The position numbers and the translations under genes are program-made. The notes beneath the pieces are model-generated. The model did no database searches. It worked only from the letters and a program-made list of their open reading frames with translations, and was not told the origin of the DNA. Shown here piece by piece: positions 48,641-61,171 of a stretch of DNA of 64,000 nt (position 1 is its first letter; every line of letters starts with the position of its first letter). The stretch covers positions 992,001 to 1,056,000 of the forward strand of contig NW_004457723.1 in assembly GCF_000203815.1 (NCBI RefSeq), written 5' to 3'. Origin of the DNA: Cavenderia fasciculata (Eukaryota; Evosea; Eumycetozoa; Acytosteliales; Cavenderiaceae).

Positions 48641-49568
48641 CTCTCTATCTATCTCTATCTATATATCTATTACTAAATGATCTACTAGCTAGCTCTATCT
48701 ATTCTATTCCCTGAGTGTATTCTATTTTGATTGTTATATATATATATATAGAGATAAATAAAAGGAGTGTATATGTTTGATAGAAGATATGAAATGATGT
48801 CTACAAAGACAAAAGACTAAATTAATCTTTAATTTGCTCGTTTGCGAGACAAAGACAACAAAAGACAGTTGAATGTTTTTTGGAAATTAAAATATCTGAA
48901 AGCAACCAAAGTAAACAAAGAGATAAGATAATAGTATTGATAACAAATATCTGTGCTGGTACGAGAATGAAGTGATGTGTCTTGTTTACAACAATGAATA
49001 TGCACAACCAAAATACTTGGTTTTAAAACCACCCGTACTCAATCTTTTTTGTTTTTTTTAAATAAATTAAATAATTTAAAGATGAGAACTGATCTTTGTG
49101 GCAATATCGAGGTACATGAAAAGGACAAGACAAATCTGATGGATAATATCTTTAGTTAATTTTTTGGTTTCATCTTTTTTTATCAAATGGAAATTTTTTA
49201 ATAATGATAAAATAAATATTAATAAACTAAATTTTTTTATTTGTTTGATGCCATTTTACTTTTCTCAAAGTACTTGCTAATCCCATAAAAATTTTCATGA
49301 TAGTTGTCTATTTAAGCGCGCCAACCTAGTCCCCAATTTTTCAAATTTTTGAAATCATTTGCTTTTTTTTTTTTGACAATAAATAATCATTTTTATTATC
49401 TCTCTCTAGATACAGATAGTAATCATATACAAAATATAACAAGAGTGTTGTGTGTGTTTACGTGTGTGTGAGTTATCTATCTATCTATCTATCTATTCTA
49501 AGAGTTATCAACATACAACATACTACATTGTGCTTGTTCGTTCAACCATATAAAGAGATACTACTGCA
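48641..49568. promoter_or_regulatory. Divergent intergenic region, FHA kinase/TAF4
   Basis: More than 900 bases separate two divergent start codons. Short tetranucleotide runs (ATCT near both start codons, TATA at 48735-48752) and T-runs are visible. The middle (48800-49050) is less simple in composition but has no convincing ORF or RNA motif. Confidence 0.45.
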
Positions 49569-52500
49569 ATGTCTGGATTCGATGATTTAGATCATCTCTT
49601 TGATGAAACTTCAAATTCAAACATCGATACTGAGAAGCTCAAAGGTCTTACAGACTTTTTAACACAGTCCAATCAGAATAGAAATGCTACTCCTCCTACA
49701 TCCAATACTACCCCTCCTCAACAACAACAACCACAACAACAACCACAGCAACCTGCATACCATCCAACTCAACAACAAAACTATCAAAATACACCACAGA
49801 CAATACAGAATATACAACAAACATTGCATGGCATACCATCTCCACAAGGAGGTATGACGACCGGTACACCAATGCAAGGTATGGTGCGACCAAACGTCAA
49901 CAACCCATCGACCATCTCTCCTCAACAACAACATATGCAAAACACCCCTCAAGGTATGATGGTTAAACCACAGCCAAATCAAATGGGAGTAGGTGGTGTT
50001 GGTGTTGGTGGGATGCCCCCACAAAGCAGTATGATGGCCAAGCCTCAGCCAGGCCAACAACAACAACAGCCTATATACAATGTCGGTGGATCAGTGGTAC
50101 CATCGCATCCCCAGCAGCAGGGTATTCACAAGATGACACCGATGACACCACAGCAAGCTGCCTTGATGAAGCAACAGGCTCAGTTGGGTGCTCAGGTTGC
50201 CAAGACTGCACCAGGTATGCAGATGAATACAGGAGTTGGTGGTGTTGCCGGCGTGCAACAAGGAGGAGTTGGAGTTGGAGGAGTGGGAGGTCAACAACCA
50301 CTACAACAACAAGGAATGAATCCACATGTAATGATGCATAGACAACAGTCGGGTGGTGTCATGCCAGGTGGCCAAGCACCTACTGGACAGATCACGTCGA
50401 GTACTACCATCGGACCAAATCACATGGCTGGACAGGCGGGTGTCGGACAGCAGATATACAGACAAATGGTTCCTCAAGGAACTGGTGCTCCCGTTCCACC
50501 TGGAACACAGCAACAGCAAGGTATACACCGTCCAATTGGTCAACCAACCAACACTCAAATGGGACAACAACCTCAATTCCAACCAAACATACCACAAAAA
50601 CAAACCATTCAAGGACAACCTCTTGGTCCAACCAATACCCAACAAATGGGACAACAACAACAAATGAATCAACAACAAATAGGACAACAACCAATGAACA
50701 ATGTGAACACTGGTATTCAACAACCAATGAATAATAATGTAAACACTGGTATTCAACCCCAACAACAAACACAACAAGGTGTATCGAATATGAGTGGTGG
50801 TGTATCTGGTGGTATTCAATCATTACAATCAAATATGATGCAGCAACAACAACCACAACCAATGCAGACAAGTAAACCACCTGCACCACTTTCAACGGTT
50901 GGTGGCGGGGGTGTGATTAGTACTACTACTGCAACTCCACAACAATCTGGTGGAGGAGGTGTAGGTGTAGCACCAACAGCAGCAGCACCTGGAACAAATG
51001 TGATTGGAGGGGGAGGAGGAGGAGGACCACCAACACAACAACAAATCCAACAACAAATTCAAAACCATTTCAATGCACTTGCATTGGCCTATAGAAACGA
51101 TATCTTGGGCAAGGAGGTATTGATGAAGCATTTGATCATGTTGTTTGGTGCTGAAAATGCTGGACAATACACTGTCAAGATTGACGATATTAATCCTGCC
51201 AAGGTACCAAAACTGCCAAGTGATTTCAACATTAATGCAATCTTGGACAAAACACCTCAACTTCGAGAAATGACTGTACAATTCCAAAAACAAAAACAAT
51301 CACTCAAACCTGCGCAACCAGCCCAACCACTAACACCACAACAACCATCACAAACGCCACAAACATCACAGCAGCCACCTGCATCCACGCCATCATCAGC
51401 AGCACTCAGTGCAACACAGCAATCAACCACCTCCAAATCAACTACATCACAAACATTCCGTCAATTACCACCTACAGTTCCAAATGGTCATACTGTTCCA
51501 CCACCAATTCAAAAAGAAGTTAAAAAAGAACCAGCTAAAAAACCAGAAAAAAGAAAAAAAGAAGAAGAGTAAGATTTTAAACAAAAAATATTATTTATTA
51601 CTATTACTTTATATATATTTACTTTATTATTATTATTTTTTATAGAAAACAAACAGATGATGATAAACAATCAATTAAAGAATTAAATGATGTAACAAGA
51701 ATAGCAAATATTGATATTAGAAATGAATCTGATCATTTCTTACCAGATGCCAATGGAAAAGAAGATGATGAACATTATCAAGCTGAAGTTGAACCATTAT
51801 TTTTAAATTCAGCTCCGCTTAAAAAGAAAATTGCAAATATTAGTAAGATAAATTTAAAATATATATATATATTTATATATATATTAATTTTCTCTTTTTC
51901 TTATTTAGTAACAAAAAAAGGTATAAAATCAATTGATGAAAATATTTATGAATATGTTTCATTGGCAGCACAAGATTATGTAAAAACAGTAATAGAATTT
52001 TTGATCAAAGCCTCACATCAACGTGTAGATATCAACAAGGAAGATCTACCATTTACAATCACCAACGACATTAAAAAGAAGTTGTTGCTCATTGAAAAGC
52101 GCGAGAGAGATGAACGCATTAGAAAGGAAAACGAAGAGAATGAGAGATTGTTGCGCGAGGCCAAGCAGGCCGAAGCCCTCCTCAAGAAAAAGATCGAGAG
52201 TGGACAGGCATCAGACGCCAAACTCCAAAAGTTCTCAAAGGCCAAGCAAGAAGAAGAGGACAAGCAACGAACCATCTCGGCCAACAGCACTGCCTTGGCT
52301 GCCATTGGTAACATCAAAAAGAAGGCAACTCCCATGATTGGCAAACGTCCTCCTCTTGCTCCAGCAGCACTCACCCAACTTTTAAATCTTGTCAAAGAGG
52401 GTCAGACTCTAACAGCTGAACAACAAACACAACAAACTCAACTACAAGCACAACATGATGCTGCTCTCAAATTACATCAAGTTCAACAAGCTAAATTACA

Positions 52501-53050
52501 AGCTGAACAACAAGCTAAAGCTCTTGCTGCATCAAGTTTACCTCCTCCACCTATTCTTGGTGCTACTACTACATCATCGTCTTCATCTACCTCTACAACA
52601 TCAATGGATATTGACAAGGTTACACCTTCAAAGACACCAGCAACACCTACTTCTTCTTCTTCTTCATCTTCTACTACTACTACTACTACGACTACTGCAA
52701 CTCCATCAACACCATCCACACCAACAGCTCCAACTTCAGGATCATCTACCTCTACCTCTACATCTACAACAACACCAATGGATATTGACAAGGCAACACC
52801 TGAGAAGCAACTTGCTGTCTCTACCGATTCGAGTACGACCACAGCCACTACAGCAGCAGGTAGTGGAACAAATCCTTTGCCCAGAACCTCTTTCTTGCCA
52901 CCTTCCAGTTTGGAAACCACCAAATCTAGACATTTCAACAGAAGATTATGCAAAAAGGATGTGTTCTTTGCCACCAACTTTATCGGTCAACATGTAATTC
53001 AAAAGTTTGATTTGAGGAAACTTCAAAAACGTCCATACACCTTTTTCTAG
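49569..53050 (+). CDS. taf4: TFIID subunit TAF4
   Basis: Three exons, 49569-51568, 51646-51842 and 51909-53050, give 1112 residues. The first ~480 residues are a Gln/Gly/Pro-rich disordered region typical of TAF4 coactivator domains. A TAFH-like helical segment follows (NHFNALALAYRNDILGKEVL). After the second exon comes the TAF4 histone-fold region (SIKELNDVTRIANIDIRNES; YEYVSLAAQDYVKTVIEFLI), which pairs with TAF12. A charged coiled coil comes next (LLIEKRERDERIRKENEENE). Ser/Thr-rich repeats contain two MDIDKxTP units, and a conserved end contains NRRLCKKDVFFATNF. TFIID recognises core promoters for RNA polymerase II. Confidence 0.88.
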
Positions 53051-53159
53051 AAAATTTTTAAAGGATAAAGTTATTCATAAAAAATAAAGAAGAAGAAGAA
53101 GAAGATTATATGCCCTTCAAGAAGCATTACCTTTTTTGATGAATTTATTTTGAGGTAAT

Positions 53160-53653
53160 ATTTCGGGTCTAATTGGAAATGATAGAATTTAATAGTTGGC
53201 CATTGGCAATACTAGTATCTCTTTCGTGGTCCAACTTGATTAATTTTTCTTGCCCTCTTGCTTCCAAGTTATCAAAATCAGCCTTTGCTTCAACTCTTTC
53301 TACGCATAAAATTCTTCCATAATTGTTGGTTCCATTTGTTCCATTCCAATTTCTTCACGAGGAAATTGTTCTGTGTCAAGTTCTTCTAGATCTCTGATCA
53401 TTTCTCTTTGTTCAGTGTCAATTTCTTCATACTCTTTTCTAATTTCTTCTTGCTCTCTGACTATCCTTGCATTGACGCTGTCAGTTTCTGCTTGGGTTCT
53501 CCTAGTCTCTGCTTTAATTCTTTTATTCTCTGTTTGTTTTCTTCCAATTCTTGTTTGTTCTCTGCCAATTCTTGATTTATCTCTGTTATTGTTTGATTCC
53601 AATCTGAGCAGAGTTGCTTGTTCCTTTCTATTTTTGATTTTCTTGTAGGTCAA
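53160..53653 (-). pseudogene. Broken tandem copy of the neighbouring coiled-coil gene
   Basis: An open frame of 117 residues (53300-53653) is clearly related to the next gene upstream: REQEEIRKEYEEIDTEQREM against REKEEIGKEYEEIETELNEI. It stops at FYA. A shifted frame then continues the similarity (VEAKADFDNL, HERDTSIAN) to about 53160. It also lacks the membrane-spanning N-terminus of its sister. This is therefore a tandem duplicate that has lost its start and acquired a frameshift. Confidence 0.65.
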
Positions 53654-53948
53654 AGATATCTTGATAGTTTTGGAATCGAAAACTTTGTAAAAAGTTTGGT
53701 TTGAAAAAGATGAAAATTAAAGATTTAAATGCCCTTCAGAAACAATATCTTTTAGCAATTAACCAGTTTATTACCGATCGTTCATTAATGCGTAGCTGCA
53801 TTACAACTGAAAAGGATACTATACCATTGGCAACTGAAAAATTATCTCATTTCCTCGGTCATTTCCAATCGCGTAATACAATGAAAACAAATACCAATCA
53901 ATTTGATAGTATGAATTTTTTTTTATTTTAAGGTATGTATGATTTCTA

Positions 53949-54653
53949 TTAGACAATTTCGGTGATCTTTTTTTGGGGTTGGATCTCTCTACTTTTGATA
54001 ACATTTAAGAGTTGGTCAGCGGATTCTGTGAACATTTGTAATTCACTCACCAGATTTGCCATTTCTATAATCCTTATATTATTAGCAATACTAGTATCTC
54101 TTTCTTGTGCCAATCTGACTAATGTTTTTTGCTCCCTGGCAAATTCAGATAACAAGTCGTCAAAATCAGCTTTTGATTTTACCCTTTCTTCTTGCATTGC
54201 ATCATTTTCTACTTTAATTTCTGAAATTTCTATATGTTCTGTTCCAATTTCTTCAACCACTTGGATAATTTCTTGTATCTCTTTGAGCAATTCTGTTTGC
54301 TCTGTGTCAAGTTCTTTTAGATCTCTGGTAATTTCGTTTAGCTCGGTTTCAATTTCTTCATACTCTTTTCCAATTTCTTCTTTTTCTCTAATAGTACCTG
54401 CTATAACTCTGTCAATTGAAATTTCTGCTTGGTTTCTGGCAATCTGAGACCTATTTCTCTTATACCCTGCTAGTATTCTGCCCCATCTTGCTTGTTCTCT
54501 GACAACTCTTGCTTGTGCTCTGACATTTCTTGCTTCAGCTCTGCGATTAATTGATCGCAATATTTCTATTTCCTTTCTACTTTTGCTTTGCTTGTAGAAA
54601 ATAAATGATACTGTAACTACAAATACTGATGATAGCGCAAATCTTGCAATCAT
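53949..54653 (-). CDS. Membrane-anchored coiled-coil protein, lineage-specific
   Basis: A single-exon gene of 234 residues. The N-terminus MIARFALSSVFVVTVSFIFY is one hydrophobic segment that would serve as a signal anchor. The rest is charged alpha-helical coiled coil with internal repeats, an Arg-rich half (RAEARNVRAQARVVREQAR) and a Glu-rich half (KEEIGKEYEEIETELNEITR). No family was recognised. A broken copy lies directly downstream on the same strand. Function unknown; a tether or scaffold is conceivable. Confidence 0.6.
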   Translation of the reverse strand: MIARFALSSVFVVTVSFIFYKQSKSRKEIEILRSINRRAEARNVRAQARVVREQARWGRILAGYKRNRSQIARNQAEISIDRVIAGTIREKEEIGKEYEEIETELNEITRDLKELDTEQTELLKEIQEIIQVVEEIGTEHIEISEIKVENDAMQEERVKSKADFDDLLSEFAREQKTLVRLAQERDTSIANNIRIIEMANLVSELQMFTESADQLLNVIKSREIQPQKKITEIV

Positions 54654-54862
54654 CTAATCTTGTCTGAGTTTGTAATATTACAAATGAATAATAAATATAA
54701 TGATAGATATAGAGATTGAAAAGAATAAAATAAACACTAACCAAATGGCCTCAAAATTGGAAGGACTCGAGATTGTGTTGATCAATCTCTTGTTGACCCA
54801 AAAATTCAAAACTAAAAAAAAATAATCTTTTTCTTTTTTTTGGTCTTGTTTTTTTTTAAATT

Positions 54863-55980
54863 TCAATCTTTTAATAAAGGTAATATTTCTTTCAATGTTG
54901 AGATACGATTAGGGTGTTGAGGATGTTTGCCGTATCGATCGAGTAAAAGAGCCGAGAATCCATAGTTGGTAGCACCTTGATAATCTTTTTGATCAGAGTC
55001 ACCAACATAGACAATCTCCTCCTTTGTTAGCGACGGATCAATCTCTTTGTTGATTTGATTGAATCCATGTTCAAATATATTCCAATGCGGTTTTTGGTAT
55101 CCACTATTGAGAGATGTTGTAATTAGATAATTTGGTGGTATAGAATTATTATTATTACAATTACTAGATTCACTTGAATTAATAAGATTATTTGATTTGT
55201 TGATATAATATTCATTATTATTATTTTGATGATTATTTTGATTATTATTAAAAAGTTTTGATCTTTGATTTTTTATACAAAAATATTTAATTAAATCCAA
55301 GTCTTGTAGGATTGAAAAGATTCTTTCGTCAAAGTTTGAAATGACCGATAGGTATTTCTTTCTTTTTTGCAGTTCCTCTAGTGTTTCAACCACCTCTGGA
55401 TACACTTCCCAACAATCGTGATGACCAGACACCATTGATGGGACACCTCCACTTTTACCTTCGAATCTTTTATATAGTTCCATGTATGCTTGATCGGGTA
55501 GATTCTTTACCAATCGTGATGCCTTTTCGTCGTTTGGGTCGATCGATTTAAGTAGTACCAATTTAATTAGATCAAACCACCACTTTTCTCCTCCAACTGT
55601 ATGATGTGATGTTGTACCAACAACATTACTATTGTCTGTTTTGATTCGAGACATTGAAAAAGAGATATCTTTTTGTTCTTTTGAGTGTCCAAAACAAGGT
55701 TGTTCTTTTGACAAATCTGAAAAGACCTTTAAAAAGTTCTTACTAACAATATCATCTTTTAAATATAATCCATAGTTGTTTAATACTTTATTCTATATTA
55801 AAATAGAGAGACAAAAGAGAGAGTGCTATCAGTACAGTAAAGTATAATATCACAGTTGTAAAAGAAACCAAATAATCATTAATCTATATATATAATGTCC
55901 ATACATACATAATGAAACCCTGTAGTTCCTCTTACTTTGAATAATGTACCTGTTGCATCAAGTGATATTACTTTCCACAT
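54863..55980 (-). CDS. HAD-superfamily hydrolase, HDHD3-like
   Basis: Two exons, 55936-55980 and 54863-55792, give 324 residues. HAD motif I is ISLDATGTLF (residues 5-14), with nucleophile Asp. The cap domain follows, with HDCWEVYPEVVETL. Motif II is VISNFDER. An Asn-rich insertion occupies residues about 208-242. Motif III/IV is KPHWNIFEHGF and YVGDSDQKDYQGA. This is the HDHD3/YjjG-type organisation of small-metabolite phosphatases. The second Asp of the usual DxD/T nucleophile motif is Thr (DATGT), as in several HDHD3 proteins. Substrate unknown. Confidence 0.82.
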
Positions 55981-56221
55981 TCTTCTTTCTTCTATCTGTA
56001 GTAACAGTAGTAATAGTACTTTACTTATTTGTTTGTAAAAAAAAAATGTATTTTAAAACAAACAAGATGAACATCCTTTTTTGGGGTTTTATTAAAAGTT
56101 CTATTTTTGGATAAATAATTAAATTAAATTTCAATTTTCCATTGTTGATGAGACAGATAGTAGTAGATATGCAATTTTGATATAATAATAAATTACCTAG
56201 GTCTGCAGTTTAATCATTAAT

Positions 56222-56840
56222 GAACGGGTTGGAAGTCCAATGGCTGGAAGATTTCTTGACAGCAATCATGATGATAGCAAATGGCCACTATAAAGAATCT
56301 TCCAGCCATAGAATATTCGGGCAACAGATATTGGGTCATCGGTCACGAGTTGCATTACGATACTTGCTTTTGGTGAGATTTGATTGAATTGCAAACGCCA
56401 ATAACTGTATATATCTACATGCATGATTTGTCCGCGATACCACAGACATATTTAATTTCATGCACAAACCAAACGATCCTTTGGGATAGTTTGTTAAGCC
56501 TCATTGACAAGTACGCCAAACCACATGGAATGATCGTATCTGGTGACTTCAACGAAACCACTAGACTCTCAGATCGCTCTCCACAAAGACCAATCTTTAC
56601 CACCGCCAACCTTCCTCTCTTCCTTAGACGCCACCTTCTCTTTGATCCAGCTCCTCTTGATTCGCAGGAATCACTTTCATTGTTAGACTAGAAAACCTAA
56701 TAGAAAGTTTAGAAATTAAAGGTATTATCATCTCTTCTATCATGAATCACTCAGACGTACAAACCATAACGCCTTACGGTCTGACCAATCACTACATTGA
56801 AACACCAATGATCTTGACCGTGCTCTATCAAACCATTGAA
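56222..56840 (+). pseudogene. Retroelement-like endonuclease (EEP-fold) remnant
   Basis: Several open segments in shifting frames resemble the apurinic-type endonuclease of non-LTR retrotransposons. A segment at 56389-56691 reads ITVYIYMHDLS and then LIDKYAKPHGMIVSGDFNET, with the GDFN motif of the exonuclease-endonuclease-phosphatase fold. Shorter segments before (NRYWVIGHELHYDT) and after (IIISSIMNHSDVQTITP) look like its flanks. Stops and frame changes show it is not functional. No reverse transcriptase is nearby. Confidence 0.4.
56240..56308. repeat. Inverted repeat ATGGCTGGAAGATT
   Basis: ATGGCTGGAAGATT(TCTT) near 56240 recurs inverted as (AAAG)AATCTTCCAGCCAT near 56291-56308. This gives a 14-bp perfect stem extended by near matches, at the start of the endonuclease remnant. 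Confidence 0.7.
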
Positions 56841-57135
56841 TAGTTACATCTACATTCCTAATATTAGTTTATATATTTATACTACTCTGTCTTTTCTTTT
56901 CATTGCAATTAGTCGACTCGAGGGAAGTAAAATAATAATAATAATGAAACTCGAGATGATAGACTTTATCAAACCCTTCCAAAGAAGACTTGTCAGCGAA
57001 ATTAATTAAAATTAAATTATTGTTAAAAAGTAATAATTGTTGTACTAGCAACAACAACAACAACGACTACAACGACAACAACAACAACAACAACTGCAGC
57101 ACAGTCTCAGAGGCAGCTTAGTTGAATCGACGACC

Positions 57136-60100
57136 ATGGCAAAAGGGTCAGCTGCATCTGCTACGACTAAATACTATGCAATATCAAAGGGCAGAAAGGT
57201 AGGCATTCTAACAAACTGGGATGATTGCTTGCACTCTGTCAACGGGTACTCTGGTGCTACCTACAAGTCTTTCAAAGACCCAATTGAAGCACACAACTAT
57301 CTCATCAACCAACCAGATTATATACAAACATGTTTAAAACGATTCGAAAAGAATAGTCCTACCATCTCTTCAACCTCTCCTCAACCAATCACACCAGCAG
57401 CAGTACAAGTACCTGCATCAATACCAAAAACATCATCTTTATCTCTTTCTATTGTACCGTCAACTCAACAACAACAACAACAAGTTGGATCAAAATCATT
57501 CAAGACTGTTAGAGAAGCAAAAGATTATTTTCTTGAACAGATTAGTCCAACCATTATTCATAATCCTCCCCAACAACAACAACAACAACAACAAGTTCAC
57601 GATACCGATAATAATAATGGTATAATTATCAAAAAGGAACCTATAGATAATGCAATAATGGAATTTAATGTTGATGATCTTTTTGATCCAAACTTTAAAG
57701 TAAATAGTTGTGGTGGTGCTGGTGGTGGTGGAGTAGGAGGAGGGAAGAACCTCAAACAATGCTCAATTGATAACTTTGTAACCTCAAAATCAAATTCAAT
57801 TGATAAATATATTGTACGTGATGATCAATCAACAACTTTGGATACATTTGTAAATGATAATGGTGAAAGATTAGAGTTGACATACAAATTGACTATAATT
57901 AAAAATAACTCTCCTCCAATAACTCCAACCATTAATAATATTAATAATAATACTAGTTCAACAAATAATAATAACAATAATAATAATATTCCTCCACCAA
58001 TATTTATTGCTGGTAAAATAACAAATCCATCAAAGTCTATTACTACAACTACTTCGACTACAACAACATTGGCAAAAACAAAATCAATGAAAAGAAAAGA
58101 GATGCTCGTGATAGAAAATGTATTGGACAATGAAGACCAATCAGATGAAAATACAACAGATGATGAATGTTTTGATGATGATTTAACAACTGAAACATTA
58201 TCAGAAGAACAAAGATTTGTATTGGACCATGTTTTAAAGGGAAATAATATATTTCTTACTGGCGGTGGTGGTACTGGAAAGAGTTATCTGTTGCGTATCA
58301 TGATCAGTTGTTTGAGGAAAAAGTTTAAAGTCAATGAATTGTATGCTACTGCCAGTACTGGTGTGGCAGCTGTCAATATTGGTGGCACTACAGTACATAG
58401 TTTTGGAGGTATTGGTCTTGGAACCAAACCGGCTGAAACATTATACTATCAAATTTGTAACAATATGAAAGCATTGAAAAGATGGACTAGTTGTAAATGT
58501 TTGGTTATCGATGAAATATCAATGATATCAAAGACTATATTTGATTTATTGGACTATTTGGCAAAAAGAATTAGATCAAATCAAGAACCATTTGGTGGTA
58601 TTCAATTAATTGTAGTTGGTGATTTCAGTCAATTGCCACCTGTCGTAAACGATCGAAAAGCATTACAACCTGGAGAAAAGAAACAATACATGCATCAACA
58701 ATTTTGTTTCTTGTCACCCGCATTTAAACAATTGTTTACTCAAAATTCTTTTAATCTTACACAAGTCTATAGACAATCAGATACTACATTTATCGATATT
58801 CTCAATCGTATCAGATTTGGTATTGTTAAAGATGAAGATATTCAACTTATAAATGATAGAACCTCAAGACCTTTATCAATTACTGATAATATTATTCCAA
58901 CTATTTTATGTATGTAGAAAAAAAGAAAAGAAAAGAAAAATAAGTTTATATTTACTCTTTTTTTTTTTATTTAGATCCAAAAAAAGTAAATGTTCATGAA
59001 GAGAATATTAAACAACTTGCATTGATTAATGAAAAGGAATATACTTTTAAAGCTGATGATTATGGTGACCCTCAACATATGGGTTTTACAAATTGTCAAG
59101 CCCCTGAAATTGTTAAATTAAAAACTGGTGCTCAAGGTAACCAAAAAAAAAAAATATTAAAATTTAAATAATATTTTAATCAATTTATTTACTTTTATTT
59201 ATTTTAGTTTTACTTATGGTCAATCAAGATTTTAAGAAAAAACTTGTAAATGGGTCACGTGGAGTCATTGTTGGATGGGAATCATCTAATGAAAGCAAAG
59301 ATGAACTGTTGTTACCAATAGTCAAATTTAATAGTGGTATTCAAAAAACAATTAAACGTCATACATGGGAATTGGAAGAACGAATCCTTTACAGAAAAGA
59401 AGAAAAGGTTCGAGAAGTAATTGCATCGAGAACTCAAATACCTCTTATTCTAGCATGGGCTATATCTATTCATAAAAGTCAGGGTATGACCATTGATAAG
59501 CTATCAATTAATTTGGATGGCGTTTTTACTGTATGTATAAATATAAAAAACAAAATGAGAAAAATTGTTTATTAACTATATTAATCCAAAAATTTTATTT
59601 AGTTTGGTCAAACCTATGTATCATTGTCTAGAGCAACAAGCTTGGATGGATTAAATTTACAAATTCCAATTACATCTGCACATGTATCTACTCATGAAAA
59701 GGTGATTGAATTTTATGATCAAATGAAAAAAAATAATATGATCAAAGCACAAGAACCAAAAAAGATTGAAGAAGAAAAAGAAAAGATTGAAGAAGATATT
59801 GTTCAACAAACATTAAAGAAATCAAAAACAGAGCATGATATTACAAATGACAATCAAAAACTTTTACAATTGGATAATAATCAACAATCATCAAATTCAA
59901 CAACAGTAGTACCTGTTGCAGACTTTGATTCTTTTGATTTTTCAGATGACAAATCATTTACATCTGATACAAAAGATGATCAAGATCAAGATCATTCTTT
60001 TATAGACTCTGATCAAGATGATTGTACAGTTCAAGATGACGATGATGTTCCTCTTACTTTTCAAGAATGTGCCAATAATAATAATAATAATAGTAGTTGG

Positions 60101-60635
60101 GCCAAAGTAGAACAAGAAAGTCAAATAGATAAAAATACTAATATAAGAATAAGCAACAACAACAACACAACCAAAAAGACGACTTCACTGGTGATTTCAA
60201 AACAAAAACCATCTGACACGACCATTAAAAATAATATTTTACCAACAACTAATATTAATAATGATAATAATAGTTCACCAACAACCAATAATAGTTTACC
60301 AACAACTAATATTAATAATGATAATAATATTTTGCCAACATCAACAATTAATATTATTGATATTGATGAACCAGAAATAGTAGCAACACAAGAAATGGTA
60401 GTTGGACCTAATAATATTAATAATAATATGGATATTGATTTTGATTTCGAACTTGCCAATGATAATAATAATAATAATAACAACGAACCGGGAATAGTTC
60501 AAACATCAGCTCAACGTGAAATTGTATCTACCAACTCTATCAATAATCACAATGACCCAGAAACAGTACCCAAACCAACTCCATGCGAAATTGTATCTAC
60601 CAACTCAACCAATAATAATAATAATAATAATAATG

Positions 60636-60703
<68 letters not shown>

Positions 60704-60805
60704 CAACCAGAAATATTTGGTCCTAATAGCTTGGAATTCGATTTTGATGACCCAGAAACAGTACAAACATCAGCTCCCTGTGAAATTGTATCAAACAATT
60801 CAATC

Positions 60806-60841
<36 letters not shown>

Positions 60842-61171
60842 CAACCGGAAATAGTACCAACTCCCTCGAACAATATTAATAATTTAGTCGAACCCCCAAT
60901 CAATAATAACAATAATAATCAAAATAATAATAATAGTAATAATAATAATAATAATAATGATATGGATATTGATTTTGATTTTGAGACAACAGTTGGCCCT
61001 AGTGTAGAAACAAATCAAATCAAACAAGCCAAACGACCAGTTAGACTAAACCTGACTTTATCCAAAAGTAAAACATTGGATAATAATCAAACAAAGTCTA
61101 ACAACAACAACAACAATAGTAATAATTTCACACAAACCAATGATGATGATCATGACTTTGATTTCAATTGA
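57136..61171 (+). CDS. PIF1-family helicase with RNase H1-type hybrid-binding domain
   Basis: Four exons, 57136-58909, 58975-59136, 59208-59530 and 59603-61171, give 1275 residues. Residues about 12-60 (YYAISKGRKVGILTNWDDCL, then GYSGATYKSF) form the viroplasmin/RNase H1 N-terminal domain that grips RNA:DNA hybrids. After a Gln/Asn-rich linker comes a PIF1 superfamily-1B helicase: Walker A GGGGTGKS (about 375-382), ASTGVAA, Walker B LVIDEIS (about 454), VVGDFSQLPPV, YRQSD, AISIHKSQGMTID and TYVSLSRA. The C-terminal ~500 residues are Asn-rich with recurring acidic DIDFDFE and EIVSTNS units. PIF1 helicases unwind G-quadruplexes and R-loops in nucleus or mitochondria. The fusion suggests hybrid-targeted unwinding. 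Confidence 0.87.
60612..60845. repeat. AAT trinucleotide arrays (poly-Asn)
   Basis: Two long AAT runs (60612-60703 and 60804-60840) encode poly-Asn in the helicase tail and are separated by the degenerate EIVS/DDPETV unit. Confidence 0.9.

Larger units (their letters stand above)
55981..57135. other. Intergenic region with endonuclease remnant
   Basis: Apart from the remnant at 56222-56840 and an inverted repeat at 56240-56308, this stretch is AT-rich. CAA/ACA trinucleotide repeats (57040-57100) lead into the PIF1-like gene and probably belong to its 5' leader. Confidence 0.45.

Noticed and set aside
53701-53931. Plus-strand frame between the two coiled-coil copies (starts MKKMKIKDLNALQKQ)
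   Set aside because: Composition is not obviously random, but there is no match to a known family, no promoter or splice partner, and only 76 residues. Left unannotated.
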